Below, piece after piece: positions 27,096 to 35,598 of a stretch of 50,942 bases of DNA (within the stretch, counting starts at the first letter, position 1; every line of letters starts with the position of its first letter). A program made the position numbers and the translations under genes. This stretch comes from an uncultured Candidatus Saccharibacteria bacterium (GTDB lineage: Bacteria; Patescibacteria; Saccharimonadia; Saccharimonadales; JAEWBQ01): positions 1 to 50,942 of the forward strand of contig CAMPGV010000002.1 in the NCBI GenBank assembly GCA_946885745.1. Direction: 5' to 3'. Under the pieces are notes generated by a model, which was given only the letters and a program-made list of their open reading frames with translations, was not told where the DNA came from and made no database searches.

Positions 27096-28695
27096 CATCA
27101 AACGTATCAAGATACTTCGCAAGCAGTAGATGTGTTTGGGCATTAAAAGCAGCCGACGCACTATAGGCGATAGCAGTCACCGGCATTAGGAACCACTGCA
27201 GGACCATACCGATAGTTCGGTGGCGCTTGTAGCGCTCAGGGCGCGGTGGCAACATCTTAAAGCTTAGGAAGACAGTAATAATAAGACCAATGAGCGCCAC
27301 CTGCTGAATGCCACTAACAATCTCTGGCAGCTGGTGCGCGGCGATATCCTGCGCCGAGCGACTATTAACCAAAAGTGGCACCCATCCACCGACGGCCACA
27401 AGGATCGACATACTTGCAAGGGTCACATGGCCATCGAGAAGTCGGACAAAACGCCCAATGCCACCCATCAATGGCACATTGCGACGGCGCGTAAAGACGC
27501 GAGTTGCAACGTATGGCACATCCGATGCTCCGTACGCCCAGCGACGAAGCTGCTTGAACTGCGCTTTGAGCGTCTTTGTGTATGTGTCTGACAGTACGGC
27601 ATCTTGATAAATCGGCACATAAATAGGTGTCACAAAATAGTTACCACCAAAGTAGAAGTAACTCCTCCAGTACTGATGGCCATCCTCAACAATACTTCGT
27701 GTACTCCAGAAGTCCATCTCAACTAATGCGTCCATAGGCTGGGAGTGTGAGGCGAAGTTACGTAGCGTATGTGGTCGCATTGAGCTAATAATGTTCCAGA
27801 AGGAATTACCCGTAGCTACGACACGCATCGGTGCTGGCGCATCCCAAATATTATTAAGGAACAGCGCCACTGGCTGATACGCCAGGTGCTTACGGTCCTC
27901 GTGTACAATGTACTCGTAGGTTAAGTAGTCAAAGTATGTCTCATGCGGACGGTTATCGCTATCGAGAGTTGTGACAATCACATCTTTGTGGGCAATATTT
28001 TGCTTATCGAGCCATGTCTGCAAAAAACGTCCCGCAAACGTGATGTTACCGCCCTTACCCACTACTTCATTTGGCAAATCGCCTGGGTGCTTTACGATAT
28101 GGAACGCCTTAAAGGTAGAACCAAACTTCTTTTTAAGCGCCTTCGCCGTTGCCTCAATATCCTTACCGCCACGCTCCTCGTACGCCAATACGACAATCAG
28201 ATGCTTATTGTCGTACGTAGTTGCTGCAACTGATTGAATTGTTGGCTCAAGCACCTCGTACGACTCGTTGTAGGCCGCAATAATAACTGCGTTGTAGAGA
28301 GATGATGGGCGCGGGAAAACATATGGGTCGTCAGCAGCTGACACTAGGCGAAGATTCTCCTTGTGCGCTTCATACCCAAACTCGTCCGAACGGTCGGTCT
28401 TCAACGCCTCGTAGCTTTGAGTCGGCTGCTCAAGCTGCTCGAGTCGGGCCGCCCAGTCAACCTGCTGCGCTCGGTCGAGGCGCGTTCGCCCTTGAATAGT
28501 ATGAATCGCGATACCAACCGCTTTTACAAGTACCGTAATAATCACAAACAGAAGATAAATGGCAGCCAGCAGCGGACTAAAAATTGAAAGTACTACTAGT
28601 AATATCAACATGCCATAGCTCAAGATAGCCGGTAGCATTTCAAAGAAGCGGTAGGTGCGCGTTCGCTTCCCCATTGGCAGCTCTAAGTCGATCAT
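27019..28695 (-). CDS. Membrane glycosyltransferase family 2 (cellulose synthase-like)
   Basis: 558 aa from ATG 28695, two bases after the upstream stop. N-terminal transmembrane helices (about 25-62), a cytoplasmic GT2 domain with AAYNES, DSD (near 245), ED in SIVEDGHQYWR (near 338) and QLRRW (near 384), then three or four C-terminal helices. These are the D, DxD, ED and QxxRW motifs of processive beta-glycosyltransferases that make and export a polysaccharide. Operon with the small membrane protein and, further up, tRNA-Gly and tRNA-Thr. Confidence 0.9.
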   Translation of the reverse strand: MIDLELPMGKRTRTYRFFEMLPAILSYGMLILLVVLSIFSPLLAAIYLLFVIITVLVKAVGIAIHTIQGRTRLDRAQQVDWAARLEQLEQPTQSYEALKTDRSDEFGYEAHKENLRLVSAADDPYVFPRPSSLYNAVIIAAYNESYEVLEPTIQSVAATTYDNKHLIVVLAYEERGGKDIEATAKALKKKFGSTFKAFHIVKHPGDLPNEVVGKGGNITFAGRFLQTWLDKQNIAHKDVIVTTLDSDNRPHETYFDYLTYEYIVHEDRKHLAYQPVALFLNNIWDAPAPMRVVATGNSFWNIISSMRPHTLRNFASHSQPMDALVEMDFWSTRSIVEDGHQYWRSYFYFGGNYFVTPIYVPIYQDAVLSDTYTKTLKAQFKQLRRWAYGASDVPYVATRVFTRRRNVPLMGGIGRFVRLLDGHVTLASMSILVAVGGWVPLLVNSRSAQDIAAHQLPEIVSGIQQVALIGLIITVFLSFKMLPPRPERYKRHRTIGMVLQWFLMPVTAIAYSASAAFNAQTHLLLAKYLDTFDVTEKGTHQSVARARAAKVARASSKK

Positions 28696-28696
28696 A

Positions 28697-29071
28697 CTAG
28701 CGGAAGGCAACCCTTAGGACAGCCGCAGTCAGAACCCAGCCGATCAACAGCAGCAGCAAACTCAGCCAAATAAAGAACAGAGCCAGCTGTCGACGTTCAA
28801 GAACATAAAACTTAACGGCAATTGTCGTATTAATAATGGCAACAATCAGACCAAAGCCGATAAATGACAAGAGATAGTACCACTTTTCACGGTAGAAGTT
28901 AGTCTCTCCATAGGCTGTATAGTGGACCGCCACTTGCAGGTCGCTCGGCTGCAATGAGAGGGCAACAAAAATACAGTAGGCAATCGACGCCAACACCAAA
29001 CCCGCAAGCAAAAGCAACACAGGCCGGTCGGCGATAATAAGTTTGATAGCGCGAGCAATAGTATCTTTCAT
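28697..29071 (-). CDS. Small membrane protein paired with the glycosyltransferase
   Basis: 124 aa from ATG 29071 with three hydrophobic segments (about 18-38, 64-86, 99-121). A longer reading would run into tRNA-Gly, whose CCA ends only 7 nt before this ATG. No ribosome-binding site is visible. Tight spacing with the GT2 gene suggests an accessory subunit. No family recognised. Confidence 0.75.
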   Translation of the reverse strand: MKDTIARAIKLIIADRPVLLLLAGLVLASIAYCIFVALSLQPSDLQVAVHYTAYGETNFYREKWYYLLSFIGFGLIVAIINTTIAVKFYVLERRQLALFFIWLSLLLLLIGWVLTAAVLRVAFR

Positions 29072-29078
29072 AATAACT

Positions 29079-29153
29079 TGGTGCGGGTACAGAGAATCGA
29101 ACTCTGCTCTCAACCTTGGGAAGGTTGCATATTAGCCACTATACGATACCCGC
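29079..29153 (-). tRNA. tRNA-Gly (CCC)
   Basis: Acceptor GCGGGUA/UACCCGC, anticodon stem CAACC/GGUUG with loop UUCCCAA (anticodon CCC), T-loop UUCGAUU, A73, encoded CCA. Confidence 0.96.
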
Positions 29154-29162
29154 GTATCGATG

Positions 29163-29238
29163 TGGAGCCGCTGACCGGATTTGAACCGGTGACCTACGCT
29201 TTACGAAAGCGCCGCTCTACCAGCTGAGCTACAGCGGC
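29163..29238 (-). tRNA. tRNA-Thr (CGT)
   Basis: Acceptor GCCGCUG/CAGCGGC, anticodon stem GCGCU/AGCGU with loop UUCGUAA (anticodon CGU), T-loop UUCAAAU, U73, encoded CCA. U73 matches UGGA in the thrS T-box. TGGTATAAT (29257-29265) upstream is its extended -10. Nine bases separate it from tRNA-Gly. Confidence 0.96.
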
Positions 29239-29298
29239 AATCAGACGATCTCTGCTATTATACCACTCTGCTTGTCGAAATTAAAAGCCGCCCACCTG

Positions 29299-29327
29299 TT
29301 GCCATAGGGGTGAAAAACTGCTATTAT
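29299..29327 (+). promoter_or_regulatory. tRNA-Asp promoter
   Basis: TTGCCA (29299-29304), 17 nt, TATTAT (29322-29327) with TGC upstream, 19 nt before the mature tRNA. Confidence 0.72.
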
Positions 29328-29346
29328 ACGAAGGTTCGCGAATTAT

Positions 29347-29424
29347 GCGCTCGTAGTGAAGTTGGCCTATCACGCCTCCCTGTCACGGAGGAGATCGCCG
29401 GTTCGAATCCGGTCGGGCGCGCCA
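29347..29424 (+). tRNA. tRNA-Asp (GTC)
   Basis: Acceptor GCGCUCG/CGGGCGC, anticodon stem CCUCC/GGAGG with loop CUGUCAC (anticodon GUC), T-loop UUCGAAU, G73 (Asp identity) and encoded CCA. Followed by a hairpin agaaaaag/ctttttct with T-run at 29426-29460. Confidence 0.96.
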
Positions 29425-29425
29425 T

Positions 29426-29460
29426 AGAAAAAGTCTCATCCTCGGATGGGGCTTTTTCTA
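29426..29460 (+). terminator. tRNA-Asp terminator
   Basis: Stem agaaaaagtctcatcc/ggatggggctttttct (wobbles included) directly after the CCA end. Confidence 0.82.
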
Positions 29461-29604
29461 TGTCCCGAATCGGATACCGGACTGCTTCAGCGGTTCAGTG
29501 AAGCGCGGCGCAATTCTATGCGAGCTCGCTCGAAATAGAGTAAGCAAGCGAAAGAGCGAAACGAAGTGAAGCGATATCCGGTCAGTCTTATTGTAAGAAT
29601 AAAA

Positions 29605-29632
29605 AAAGGACCCGCACCTGCGAGCCCTTTCC
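29605..29632 (-). terminator. sodA terminator
   Basis: On the minus strand GGGCUCGC/GCGGGUCC (with G-U pairs) followed by UUUUUUU, just past the sodA stop. The 29462-29604 stretch between terminators has only a 10-bp palindrome gcgagctcgc and purine-rich sequence; I see no gene in it. Confidence 0.78.
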
Positions 29633-29634
29633 CT

Positions 29635-30228
29635 TTACTTCCCGTATCGCTCCTGGACAAACTCCCAGTTCACAACATTCCACCAGGCTTGCACGTAGTC
29701 ATCACGTTTGTTTTTGTAGTCGAGATAATACGCATGCTCCCAAACATCAAGCCCAAGAAGCGGTGCATCCTTGCCCTGCATGAGCGGGTTATCTTGATTG
29801 GCCGTCGTAATAATCTCCAAATCAGGCTGCAGCCACGCCCAGCCGCTACCAAACACACCCAGTGACTTTGCATTAAACTCGTCAATAAAGGCCTGAAAGC
29901 TACCGTATCGCTCGGCAATCGCCCTAGCTAACTCTCCACTCGGCTCACCGCCACCCTCTGGCGACAACCACTGCCAAAAAAGGCTATGGTTATAGTGACC
30001 GCCGCCGTGATTACGCACAGCCGTTCGGACCTGCTCAGGCAGACTATCGAGGTCTGTTAATAAACTTTCCAATGGTCGCTCTTGGAGAGCTGGCGCCTGA
30101 TCAAGCGCAGCGTTGAGCTTATCAACATATGCTTGATGATGCTTGCTGTGATGCAGCTCCATGATATCGGCACTTATATAAGGACCGAGCTGATCATATC
30201 CGTAAGTTAGTGTCGGTAATGTATGCAT
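29635..30228 (-). CDS. sodA: Superoxide dismutase, Mn type
   Basis: Converts superoxide to H2O2 and O2. 197 aa from the ATG at 30228, which has AAAGGAGG 5-6 nt upstream. Metal ligands lie in ELHHSKHHQAYV (first His), GGGHYNHSLFW (second) and GLDVWEHAYYLDY (Asp, His). Gly in HNGGGHYNH and the ANQDNPL segment point to manganese, or cambialistic use, rather than iron. No signal peptide, so cytoplasmic. Sits 10 bp after the PrsA-like gene. Confidence 0.96.
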   Translation of the reverse strand: MHTLPTLTYGYDQLGPYISADIMELHHSKHHQAYVDKLNAALDQAPALQERPLESLLTDLDSLPEQVRTAVRNHGGGHYNHSLFWQWLSPEGGGEPSGELARAIAERYGSFQAFIDEFNAKSLGVFGSGWAWLQPDLEIITTANQDNPLMQGKDAPLLGLDVWEHAYYLDYKNKRDDYVQAWWNVVNWEFVQERYGK

Positions 30229-30238
30229 GATACCTCCT

Positions 30239-31309
30239 TTACTGAGTTTGAGTTTGAGATTGAGCTTCAAGAGCCGGGATACTGATATGCTCTTTTACCT
30301 TGCCTTGCGACTTCAAGCTTTCAAACTGCTCATTGAACATCGTTAGTGGAATGCGCAAATAAGCATAGCTTAGCTGCGTATCTGTTTTATCAAGCAACTT
30401 CACAAAGTAGTAGCCATCAACCTTCGTGGTCTTAATAACACCCGACACCTGCCCCTTCTGAAGCTTGGCCGCAGCTGCACTCAGGCCGCCATCGAGATTA
30501 GTAAATGGCACCAAGCCTGAGATCCGTGACTCAACCTTAGCCTTGCCTTCACCGCCGAGCTCAGCAGCAATCTTATCAAAGTCTGCATCAGGCGCCTTCA
30601 CTAGCTCTGCTGCTTTATCAGCCTGCTCTTTGGCTTTTGTATCAATTGCATATGCAACCGCCAGCCGAGTCAGGTTGTTGCGGATAACCCGTCGGTTCTC
30701 TTCTGGCGACCAGCCAAGCACACTCATTGTCGATGCGTCATATGTTTCCTGAGAAATGCGACCGTTGCTGGTGTTGCGCGCTTCACTGATTTCATTGTCA
30801 ATTTGGCTATCGGCAATTGAAATATTGAGCTCACCCGCAAGTTTGTGTGCGTATGCGTCGAGTTCGGCGCCACTCAGTGCCTTGCGTTTGTTATAGTCAA
30901 CCTGTCGCTTGCCGTCTTTATCAGCAAGGTTAACACGCTCGTTTTGCTGCAAGTAATGCACCGAGCCGCGATAATACATAAGGTAGTCGCTGTACTCAAC
31001 TGTGTGGCCATCAACCGTAGCAACCGGCAGGGGTAAGACGCGTGTCACCCTATAAAAAAATGTTCCCGTATTCTGCGCTACGTAAAGCTGCTGCCATGCC
31101 AGTACCACCAATAAAATTAACGCTGCGACCGTAATTATGATCGCATTAATCACCAGCTTGTGGCGAGCGTACTGCATTGGGTACTTGAACCGACGTCCGC
31201 CGGCTAGGATCTGCTCGCGGTGCTCCGCAACAGTTTCATTAGTAATACGCATCGGTGCTTGTTCTTGGACCGATTTTTTAGCGCGTCGCTTAAAGGCTAG
31301 CTTCTTCAT
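30239..31309 (-). CDS. PrsA/SurA-like peptidyl-prolyl isomerase, membrane-anchored
   Basis: 356 aa from ATG 31309 (behind AAGGAG, inside the end of the PH-domain gene). A basic cytoplasmic N-terminus, one transmembrane helix (about 54-76), a SurA-N-like helical domain, and a parvulin/rotamase half (ISGLVPFTNLDGGLS, GYYFVKLLDK). Such foldases act outside the membrane on exported proteins, fitting the many surface proteins here. Annotated from fold motifs; the rotamase domain is divergent. Confidence 0.85.
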   Translation of the reverse strand: MKKLAFKRRAKKSVQEQAPMRITNETVAEHREQILAGGRRFKYPMQYARHKLVINAIIITVAALILLVVLAWQQLYVAQNTGTFFYRVTRVLPLPVATVDGHTVEYSDYLMYYRGSVHYLQQNERVNLADKDGKRQVDYNKRKALSGAELDAYAHKLAGELNISIADSQIDNEISEARNTSNGRISQETYDASTMSVLGWSPEENRRVIRNNLTRLAVAYAIDTKAKEQADKAAELVKAPDADFDKIAAELGGEGKAKVESRISGLVPFTNLDGGLSAAAAKLQKGQVSGVIKTTKVDGYYFVKLLDKTDTQLSYAYLRIPLTMFNEQFESLKSQGKVKEHISIPALEAQSQTQTQ

Positions 31310-31832
31310 AAACTCCTTGTGGGGTATCAGCAATGGCCTGAGAAACGGCATCCTGCAGCTGATTATAGACCCTATCTGGGTGCTCTACTTTGTGTATAAC
31401 AAGATCACCGACAAACGTCTGAATGACAATCGTGCCAAACCCAAACATTTCACCGGTAAACCCAGGTATATTATAGCTTATGTTCTGTATCTTTGACAGG
31501 CGAAGCTCAACGACATCTTTGCCAAAAAACCCCTTCTGGGTAATCTGGCGGATACGCTGATCGCTCACAATATAGACCGTAAAATACCACATCATAAAGT
31601 GATACGAAAACAGTATCAAGCCGAGCAATAAGCCGCCGATTGGCAGTAAAAACAGTTCAAGATTTGACTGCCAAATGAGTGGCGGGATAGCCGAAATCAT
31701 AAACGGCACCAATAAAAGATAAAAGCCTTTACGCATGGCGATAATATGTCGTCGGAAGATAAAGAGAAGCTGCTCTCCGTCGCGCTGCCCCTCAAATTCA
31801 GGATAGCTCTCATCGGTAGTTGGTTTCTGCAT
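31290..31832 (-). CDS. PH domain-containing membrane protein (YdbS-like)
   Basis: 180 aa. Two transmembrane helices (about 37-55 and 62-85) are followed by a bacterial PH (bPH2) domain: YIVSDQRIRQITQKGFFGKDVVELRLSKIQNI. TATAAT (31839-31844) ends 6 nt before the ATG with no ribosome site, so the mRNA is probably leaderless. First gene of the PH-PrsA-sodA cluster; overlaps the PrsA-like start by 20 bp. Confidence 0.88.
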   Translation of the reverse strand: MQKPTTDESYPEFEGQRDGEQLLFIFRRHIIAMRKGFYLLLVPFMISAIPPLIWQSNLELFLLPIGGLLLGLILFSYHFMMWYFTVYIVSDQRIRQITQKGFFGKDVVELRLSKIQNISYNIPGFTGEMFGFGTIVIQTFVGDLVIHKVEHPDRVYNQLQDAVSQAIADTPQGVYEEASL

Positions 31833-31959
31833 GTGCTTATTATACTACGGCCGATCCAAAAGCATACCCCAGTTAGTCGGGCGGTCGCGACGCTCCCTAT
31901 TTCCACCGCCCTTGATCGCTTCACAAGCCGTACAGGTTTAGATACGTGCATGAAATCTA

Positions 31960-32000
31960 CCAAAGAAACAGGAGGCTACTATCGCCTCCTGTTTCTTTGG
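31960..32000 (-). terminator. 17-bp perfect hairpin at the tRNA-Arg 3' end
   Basis: Arms 31960-31976 (ccaaagaaacaggaggc) and 31984-32000 are perfect complements with a 7-nt loop; the right arm includes the CCA complement of tRNA-Arg. The U-rich part GUUUCUUU lies within the stem. Confidence 0.75.
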
Positions 32001-32074
32001 TACCCCGGGCAGGAGTCGAACCTGCAACCTTTTCCTTAGGACGGAACTGCTCTATCCAATTGAGCTACCGAGGC
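31998..32074 (-). tRNA. tRNA-Arg (CCT)
   Basis: Acceptor GCCUCGG/CCGGGGU with two G-U pairs, anticodon loop GUCCUAA (anticodon CCU), T-loop UUCGACU, A73, encoded CCA. The first anticodon-stem pair is a G-A mismatch. Confidence 0.94.
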
Positions 32075-32097
32075 ATGCCTGTTATTGTATCACGAAA

Positions 32098-32121
32098 ACA
32101 GCCCCCGAAGGGGCTGCTGTA
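32098..32121 (-). terminator. ndk terminator
   Basis: acagccccc/ggggctgt stem with gaa loop; minus strand continues into TTTTCG. Confidence 0.65.
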
Positions 32122-32132
32122 ATGTCCGCCTA

Positions 32133-32642
32133 CTAGCGAGTAAACTTTTCATGAACGGCTGAGTAATCATACAGTTCAGCTTCTGAGAACCAGTGTGGAA
32201 TTTCCTTTTCCGCATCAGCTAAATCACCTGAAGCGTGGATCAGGTTTGGAATACCCTTGTTGGTTTCGTCAGCATAGCCATAGCTCATGTGCGAGAAATC
32301 GCCACGAATTGTACCTGGTGCTGATGACTTTGGTTCAGTTGAGCCGACTAGCTTGCGAACGAGCTCAACCGCCTCAACACCCTCAAGTACCATGGCGATA
32401 ACTGGTCCCTGATTCATAGTATCGAGTACGTTGTTAAAGGTAGCTTCGCCACGACGTGTAATAACCTGACCAATCTCTTCGTAGTGCTTGTAATAGTGAT
32501 CGCGATCTGGCGCAAGCATCTTTGTCGCAATAATCTTCAAACCGACGCGCTCAAAGCGAGTCAGAATCTCACCGACAATACCACGCTGGACGGCGTCAGG
32601 CTTAAAAACAATAAGGGTTCGTTGGATATTTTTATCAGGCAT
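32133..32642 (-). CDS. ndk: Nucleoside diphosphate kinase
   Basis: Transfers the gamma-phosphate of ATP to NDPs through a phospho-His. 169 aa, somewhat longer than the usual 140-150 because of an insertion around MSYGYADETNKGIPNL. It begins IQRTLIVFKPDAVQRGIVGEI, and the active-site motif is NLIHASGDLADAEKEI. AAGGAG precedes the ATG. A TACAAT at the uppP stop may be its own -10. Confidence 0.97.
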   Translation of the reverse strand: MPDKNIQRTLIVFKPDAVQRGIVGEILTRFERVGLKIIATKMLAPDRDHYYKHYEEIGQVITRRGEATFNNVLDTMNQGPVIAMVLEGVEAVELVRKLVGSTEPKSSAPGTIRGDFSHMSYGYADETNKGIPNLIHASGDLADAEKEIPHWFSEAELYDYSAVHEKFTR

Positions 32643-32680
32643 AGGACTCCTTCTTAGAGTGCGTTAGTTTCCCTTTGAAT

Positions 32681-33475
32681 CTATTGTACCAAAAGGAAGA
32701 CAGCCAACACACCGGCAAGACCAACTCGATACCAACCGAAGACCGCAAGACTATGACGTGATAAATAGCGCATCAGAAAACCAATTGCGAGCAATCCCGA
32801 CACAAACGCCACGACATTACCAACAATCAGCATTGGCATGTGTTCAATGAAATAACTACGGTCATCAGCACCAAGAAACACTTTCGCAGTGACGCCGAGC
32901 ATGATTGGCACAGATGCTAAGAAGCTATATTCCGCAGCCGCAGCCGGCGACAGCCCCATAAACCGACCCATGATGATGGTCGAGCCAGAGCGCGACACAC
33001 CCGGAATAAGCGCCACCATTTGCGCTAGGCCAACCGCTAGTGCTCGACCAGCCGGCAATTCTTCACCTGTCTCTTTCTTGGTAAGCTTGGGCAAACGCTC
33101 CAAGACGATCATCAATGTCCCGACAAGCGCCAGAGTAATGGTTACAACTACCAGACTTCCGAAGAATGAAGACTCACCAATAAAATCGGCCATCAAGTAG
33201 CCGACAACACCAGCAGGAATTGACGTCAACAAAATATTGCGCGCCAAGCGGTACTGTTTATTTACAATAATGTCACGGATAATTCGAACAATCTTTTTGC
33301 GGTAGAACACCAGCAACGCTAGCAGTGTGCCGATATTAATAAATTCTAAAAATAAGTGATCGGAGGCGCCGGAAAACAGTTGCTGCATAATCACCAAGTG
33401 ACCAGAACTGCTAATCGGAATAAATTCAGTGAGGCCTTGCGTCAGGCCCAAAACAACGGATTCAAGAACATTCAT
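32681..33475 (-). CDS. uppP: Undecaprenyl-diphosphatase (BacA family)
   Basis: Recycles the lipid carrier of peptidoglycan and glycan synthesis by dephosphorylating undecaprenyl-PP. 264 aa from ATG 33475 with about seven or eight helices. Signature motifs QGLTEFIPISSSGH near the N-terminus and PGVSRSGST mid-protein. TATAAT ends 7 nt before the ATG without a ribosome site, so it is probably leaderless. Divergent from xerC with only 46 bp between starts. Confidence 0.95.
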   Translation of the reverse strand: MNVLESVVLGLTQGLTEFIPISSSGHLVIMQQLFSGASDHLFLEFINIGTLLALLVFYRKKIVRIIRDIIVNKQYRLARNILLTSIPAGVVGYLMADFIGESSFFGSLVVVTITLALVGTLMIVLERLPKLTKKETGEELPAGRALAVGLAQMVALIPGVSRSGSTIIMGRFMGLSPAAAAEYSFLASVPIMLGVTAKVFLGADDRSYFIEHMPMLIVGNVVAFVSGLLAIGFLMRYLSRHSLAVFGWYRVGLAGVLAVFLLVQ

Positions 33476-33521
33476 GATCTTTATTATACCCATTCGCCTC
33501 TATCTAGGATATGCTTAAATT

Positions 33522-34436
33522 ATGTATACATCAGAGCTCATCATGGACTACATCGAGCATCTTGAGGTTGAGGGCGGCCGCTCCGCTAAAACCGCCGAGA
33601 ACTATCGCCGCTACTTAGAGCGATTCGTTGAGTTCACGGGCGATATTACTGTCGACAAAATTAGCCAAGAAGTTATTCGTAAATATCGCCTATGGCTCAA
33701 TCGCCATCATAACGATCAAGGCGAGGAGCTCGCGCTCATCACCCAAAGTTACCATCTCATCGCCCTGCGCGGCTTCTTGAAGTACTTGTCACAGCGCGAC
33801 ATTCCGAGCCTGAGTCCGGAAAAGATCAGCCTGCCAAAGACAGCGCGCAAGCAAGTCACCTTTCTCCACTATGACGAAGTAACCCGCATGCTCGACAGTA
33901 TCCCCCTCGACACCGAAACCGGTCTTCGCGACCGGGCTATTGTTGAACTACTTTTTTCCAGTGGCCTGCGTGTCTCAGAACTTGTAAACCTCAACCGCGA
34001 CCACATCAACACCAAGCGTCGCGAGTTTATGGTCCGCGGTAAGGGCCAAAAGGACCGTCCGGTTTTTATTGGAAAGTCATCGGCCGAGCGCGTTGAGGCA
34101 TACCTCGCTGCTCGTCTCGACAATCTACCGCCACTCTTCCTAAGTTATAGTCGCAATAATGTCAGCAATACTACAGGCGACTACCGCCGCCTTTCGGCAC
34201 GTAGTATTCAGCGTATGATTAGTCAGTACGCCCGCCTCGCCGGTATCACTAAACACGTCAGCCCCCACACGATGCGCCATAGTTACGCTACCGATCTCCT
34301 CATGAATGGCGCCGATTTAAGAAGTGTTCAAAGCATGCTCGGCCACAGCAATATCAGTACCACCCAGGTTTATACTCACGTGACCGACGCACACCTTAAA
34401 GAGGTTTACGAAAAATTCCACAGTGACACTGAGTAA
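33522..34436 (+). CDS. xerC: Tyrosine recombinase XerC/XerD type
   Basis: 304 aa. N-terminal SAM-like DNA-binding domain (1-95), then the catalytic domain with Arg150, Lys174, His249-x-x-Arg252, His275 and nucleophile Tyr284, all intact. Resolves chromosome dimers at dif; whether it works with a second Xer or alone (XerH/XerS style) cannot be told here. TATGCT ends 6 nt before the ATG. Its stop and that of the convergent pilin-like gene abut as TAATTA. Confidence 0.93.
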   Translation: MYTSELIMDYIEHLEVEGGRSAKTAENYRRYLERFVEFTGDITVDKISQEVIRKYRLWLNRHHNDQGEELALITQSYHLIALRGFLKYLSQRDIPSLSPEKISLPKTARKQVTFLHYDEVTRMLDSIPLDTETGLRDRAIVELLFSSGLRVSELVNLNRDHINTKRREFMVRGKGQKDRPVFIGKSSAERVEAYLAARLDNLPPLFLSYSRNNVSNTTGDYRRLSARSIQRMISQYARLAGITKHVSPHTMRHSYATDLLMNGADLRSVQSMLGHSNISTTQVYTHVTDAHLKEVYEKFHSDTE

Positions 34437-35597
34437 TTATGGTGTGCAGCCCTGCGGCGCGTACTGATTTCGATCATCAGTAATAAAGAACTTCTTGCAA
34501 AGATTGCCAGCAATATCAACAGCCGCTTCTGGGTAGGTCATTTCGCCGCGTAGCTCCACACGCGCCTGAACTCGGCGGAATAAATTATTTGCACGACCAG
34601 TCGAATCAACCTCTGGCTGCGTGCCATTCATCTGCACTAGCGAACTATCGTTGTACAATTTTACACTATAGCTGGTTGCGTTATAGAGCGCACTTAGTCG
34701 TAGGTATGCTTCGCGATCTGATTTTGTGCCGTTAACAGGCTCCGGAAGGTTAATCGTCATACTACAGGCGTACTTGACCGTACTTGCAAAATTCTGTGCA
34801 CAGCCTGTCGCAACTGGTGTAAGGCTACCCGAACGACGGCCATCACGCGCAAAATCGACTGATGATCCTGAAGGGACCAATAGATTTGTTGGGTACAAGA
34901 AAAGTGTATTCGCATTGCTCTTCCCGTCTGAGGTTGTGGTATCGAAATTACCCAAGTCAAAGCCGGTGCCCATCTGCATCAACTGAGCACGCAAAAGTGG
35001 TGGCGTCGTCTTTGGCCAGCGACTACCGAGTGGGGGTAGCTCGGCGGCTCCGCTATCAGGAAAAGTAAGATTCGTCACTCCCGTGCCAGCATCTTCACTT
35101 TCAAACCACTGCACCTCAATCCGATTAAACTCCCCCGTACCAACAAGAGGGATAATAGCGGACTCATGAAGCGCTAGCGTACTCCTGTAATCATTGGTCA
35201 GCTTGCTAATCTTGACGCAGGTGTAGGCCTGATCAAGTGCATCGTCTCCTTCGGCCGACTCGAGCATCGTCTCTGGCGCACCAGGGTCACCCCCCATGCC
35301 TGCATCGGCAATTGTCGTACACTCACCAGCCGCAATAGCATTTCGATACGTCTGACACATGGCATCAAGCGATACGCCACACGCCTTCTCCGCAAGCAGC
35401 AGACGCTTAGCATCTTCAACGCCAGCCTGCGCCGAATCATACGCACTCTGCGACAGGTCATTGGCTGTTGCCTGCTCCTGGTCCTTGGTCATAATTTGAA
35501 TAAATCCAATCGTTACAATTGTCATTAATAGTGCAGCAAAAACTACCACAAATAATGAAACTGCACCCGACTGCTGAACTGATGAACGATGCCACAT
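34437..35597 (-). CDS. PilX-like pilus assembly protein
   Basis: 386 aa from ATG 35597 (GGAG upstream, one base after the previous stop). After a short basic start and QQSGAVSLFVVVFAALLMTIVTIGF, a class III/PilX-type N-terminus lacking the canonical prepilin Glu5 context, comes a long extracellular region with paired Cys and beta-rich sequence. Last gene of the pilus cluster. Likely a minor pilin or a pilus-associated secreted protein. Confidence 0.78.
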   Translation of the reverse strand: MWHRSSVQQSGAVSLFVVVFAALLMTIVTIGFIQIMTKDQEQATANDLSQSAYDSAQAGVEDAKRLLLAEKACGVSLDAMCQTYRNAIAAGECTTIADAGMGGDPGAPETMLESAEGDDALDQAYTCVKISKLTNDYRSTLALHESAIIPLVGTGEFNRIEVQWFESEDAGTGVTNLTFPDSGAAELPPLGSRWPKTTPPLLRAQLMQMGTGFDLGNFDTTTSDGKSNANTLFLYPTNLLVPSGSSVDFARDGRRSGSLTPVATGCAQNFASTVKYACSMTINLPEPVNGTKSDREAYLRLSALYNATSYSVKLYNDSSLVQMNGTQPEVDSTGRANNLFRRVQARVELRGEMTYPEAAVDIAGNLCKKFFITDDRNQYAPQGCTP

Positions 35598-35598
35598 A

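Noticed and set aside
29310..29501. 63-codon ORF over tRNA-Asp
   Set aside because: Runs through the tRNA and its terminator.
29462..29604. Possible RNA gene between tRNA-Asp and sodA
   Set aside because: Only a short palindrome and a small hairpin; no promoter or conserved motif seen.
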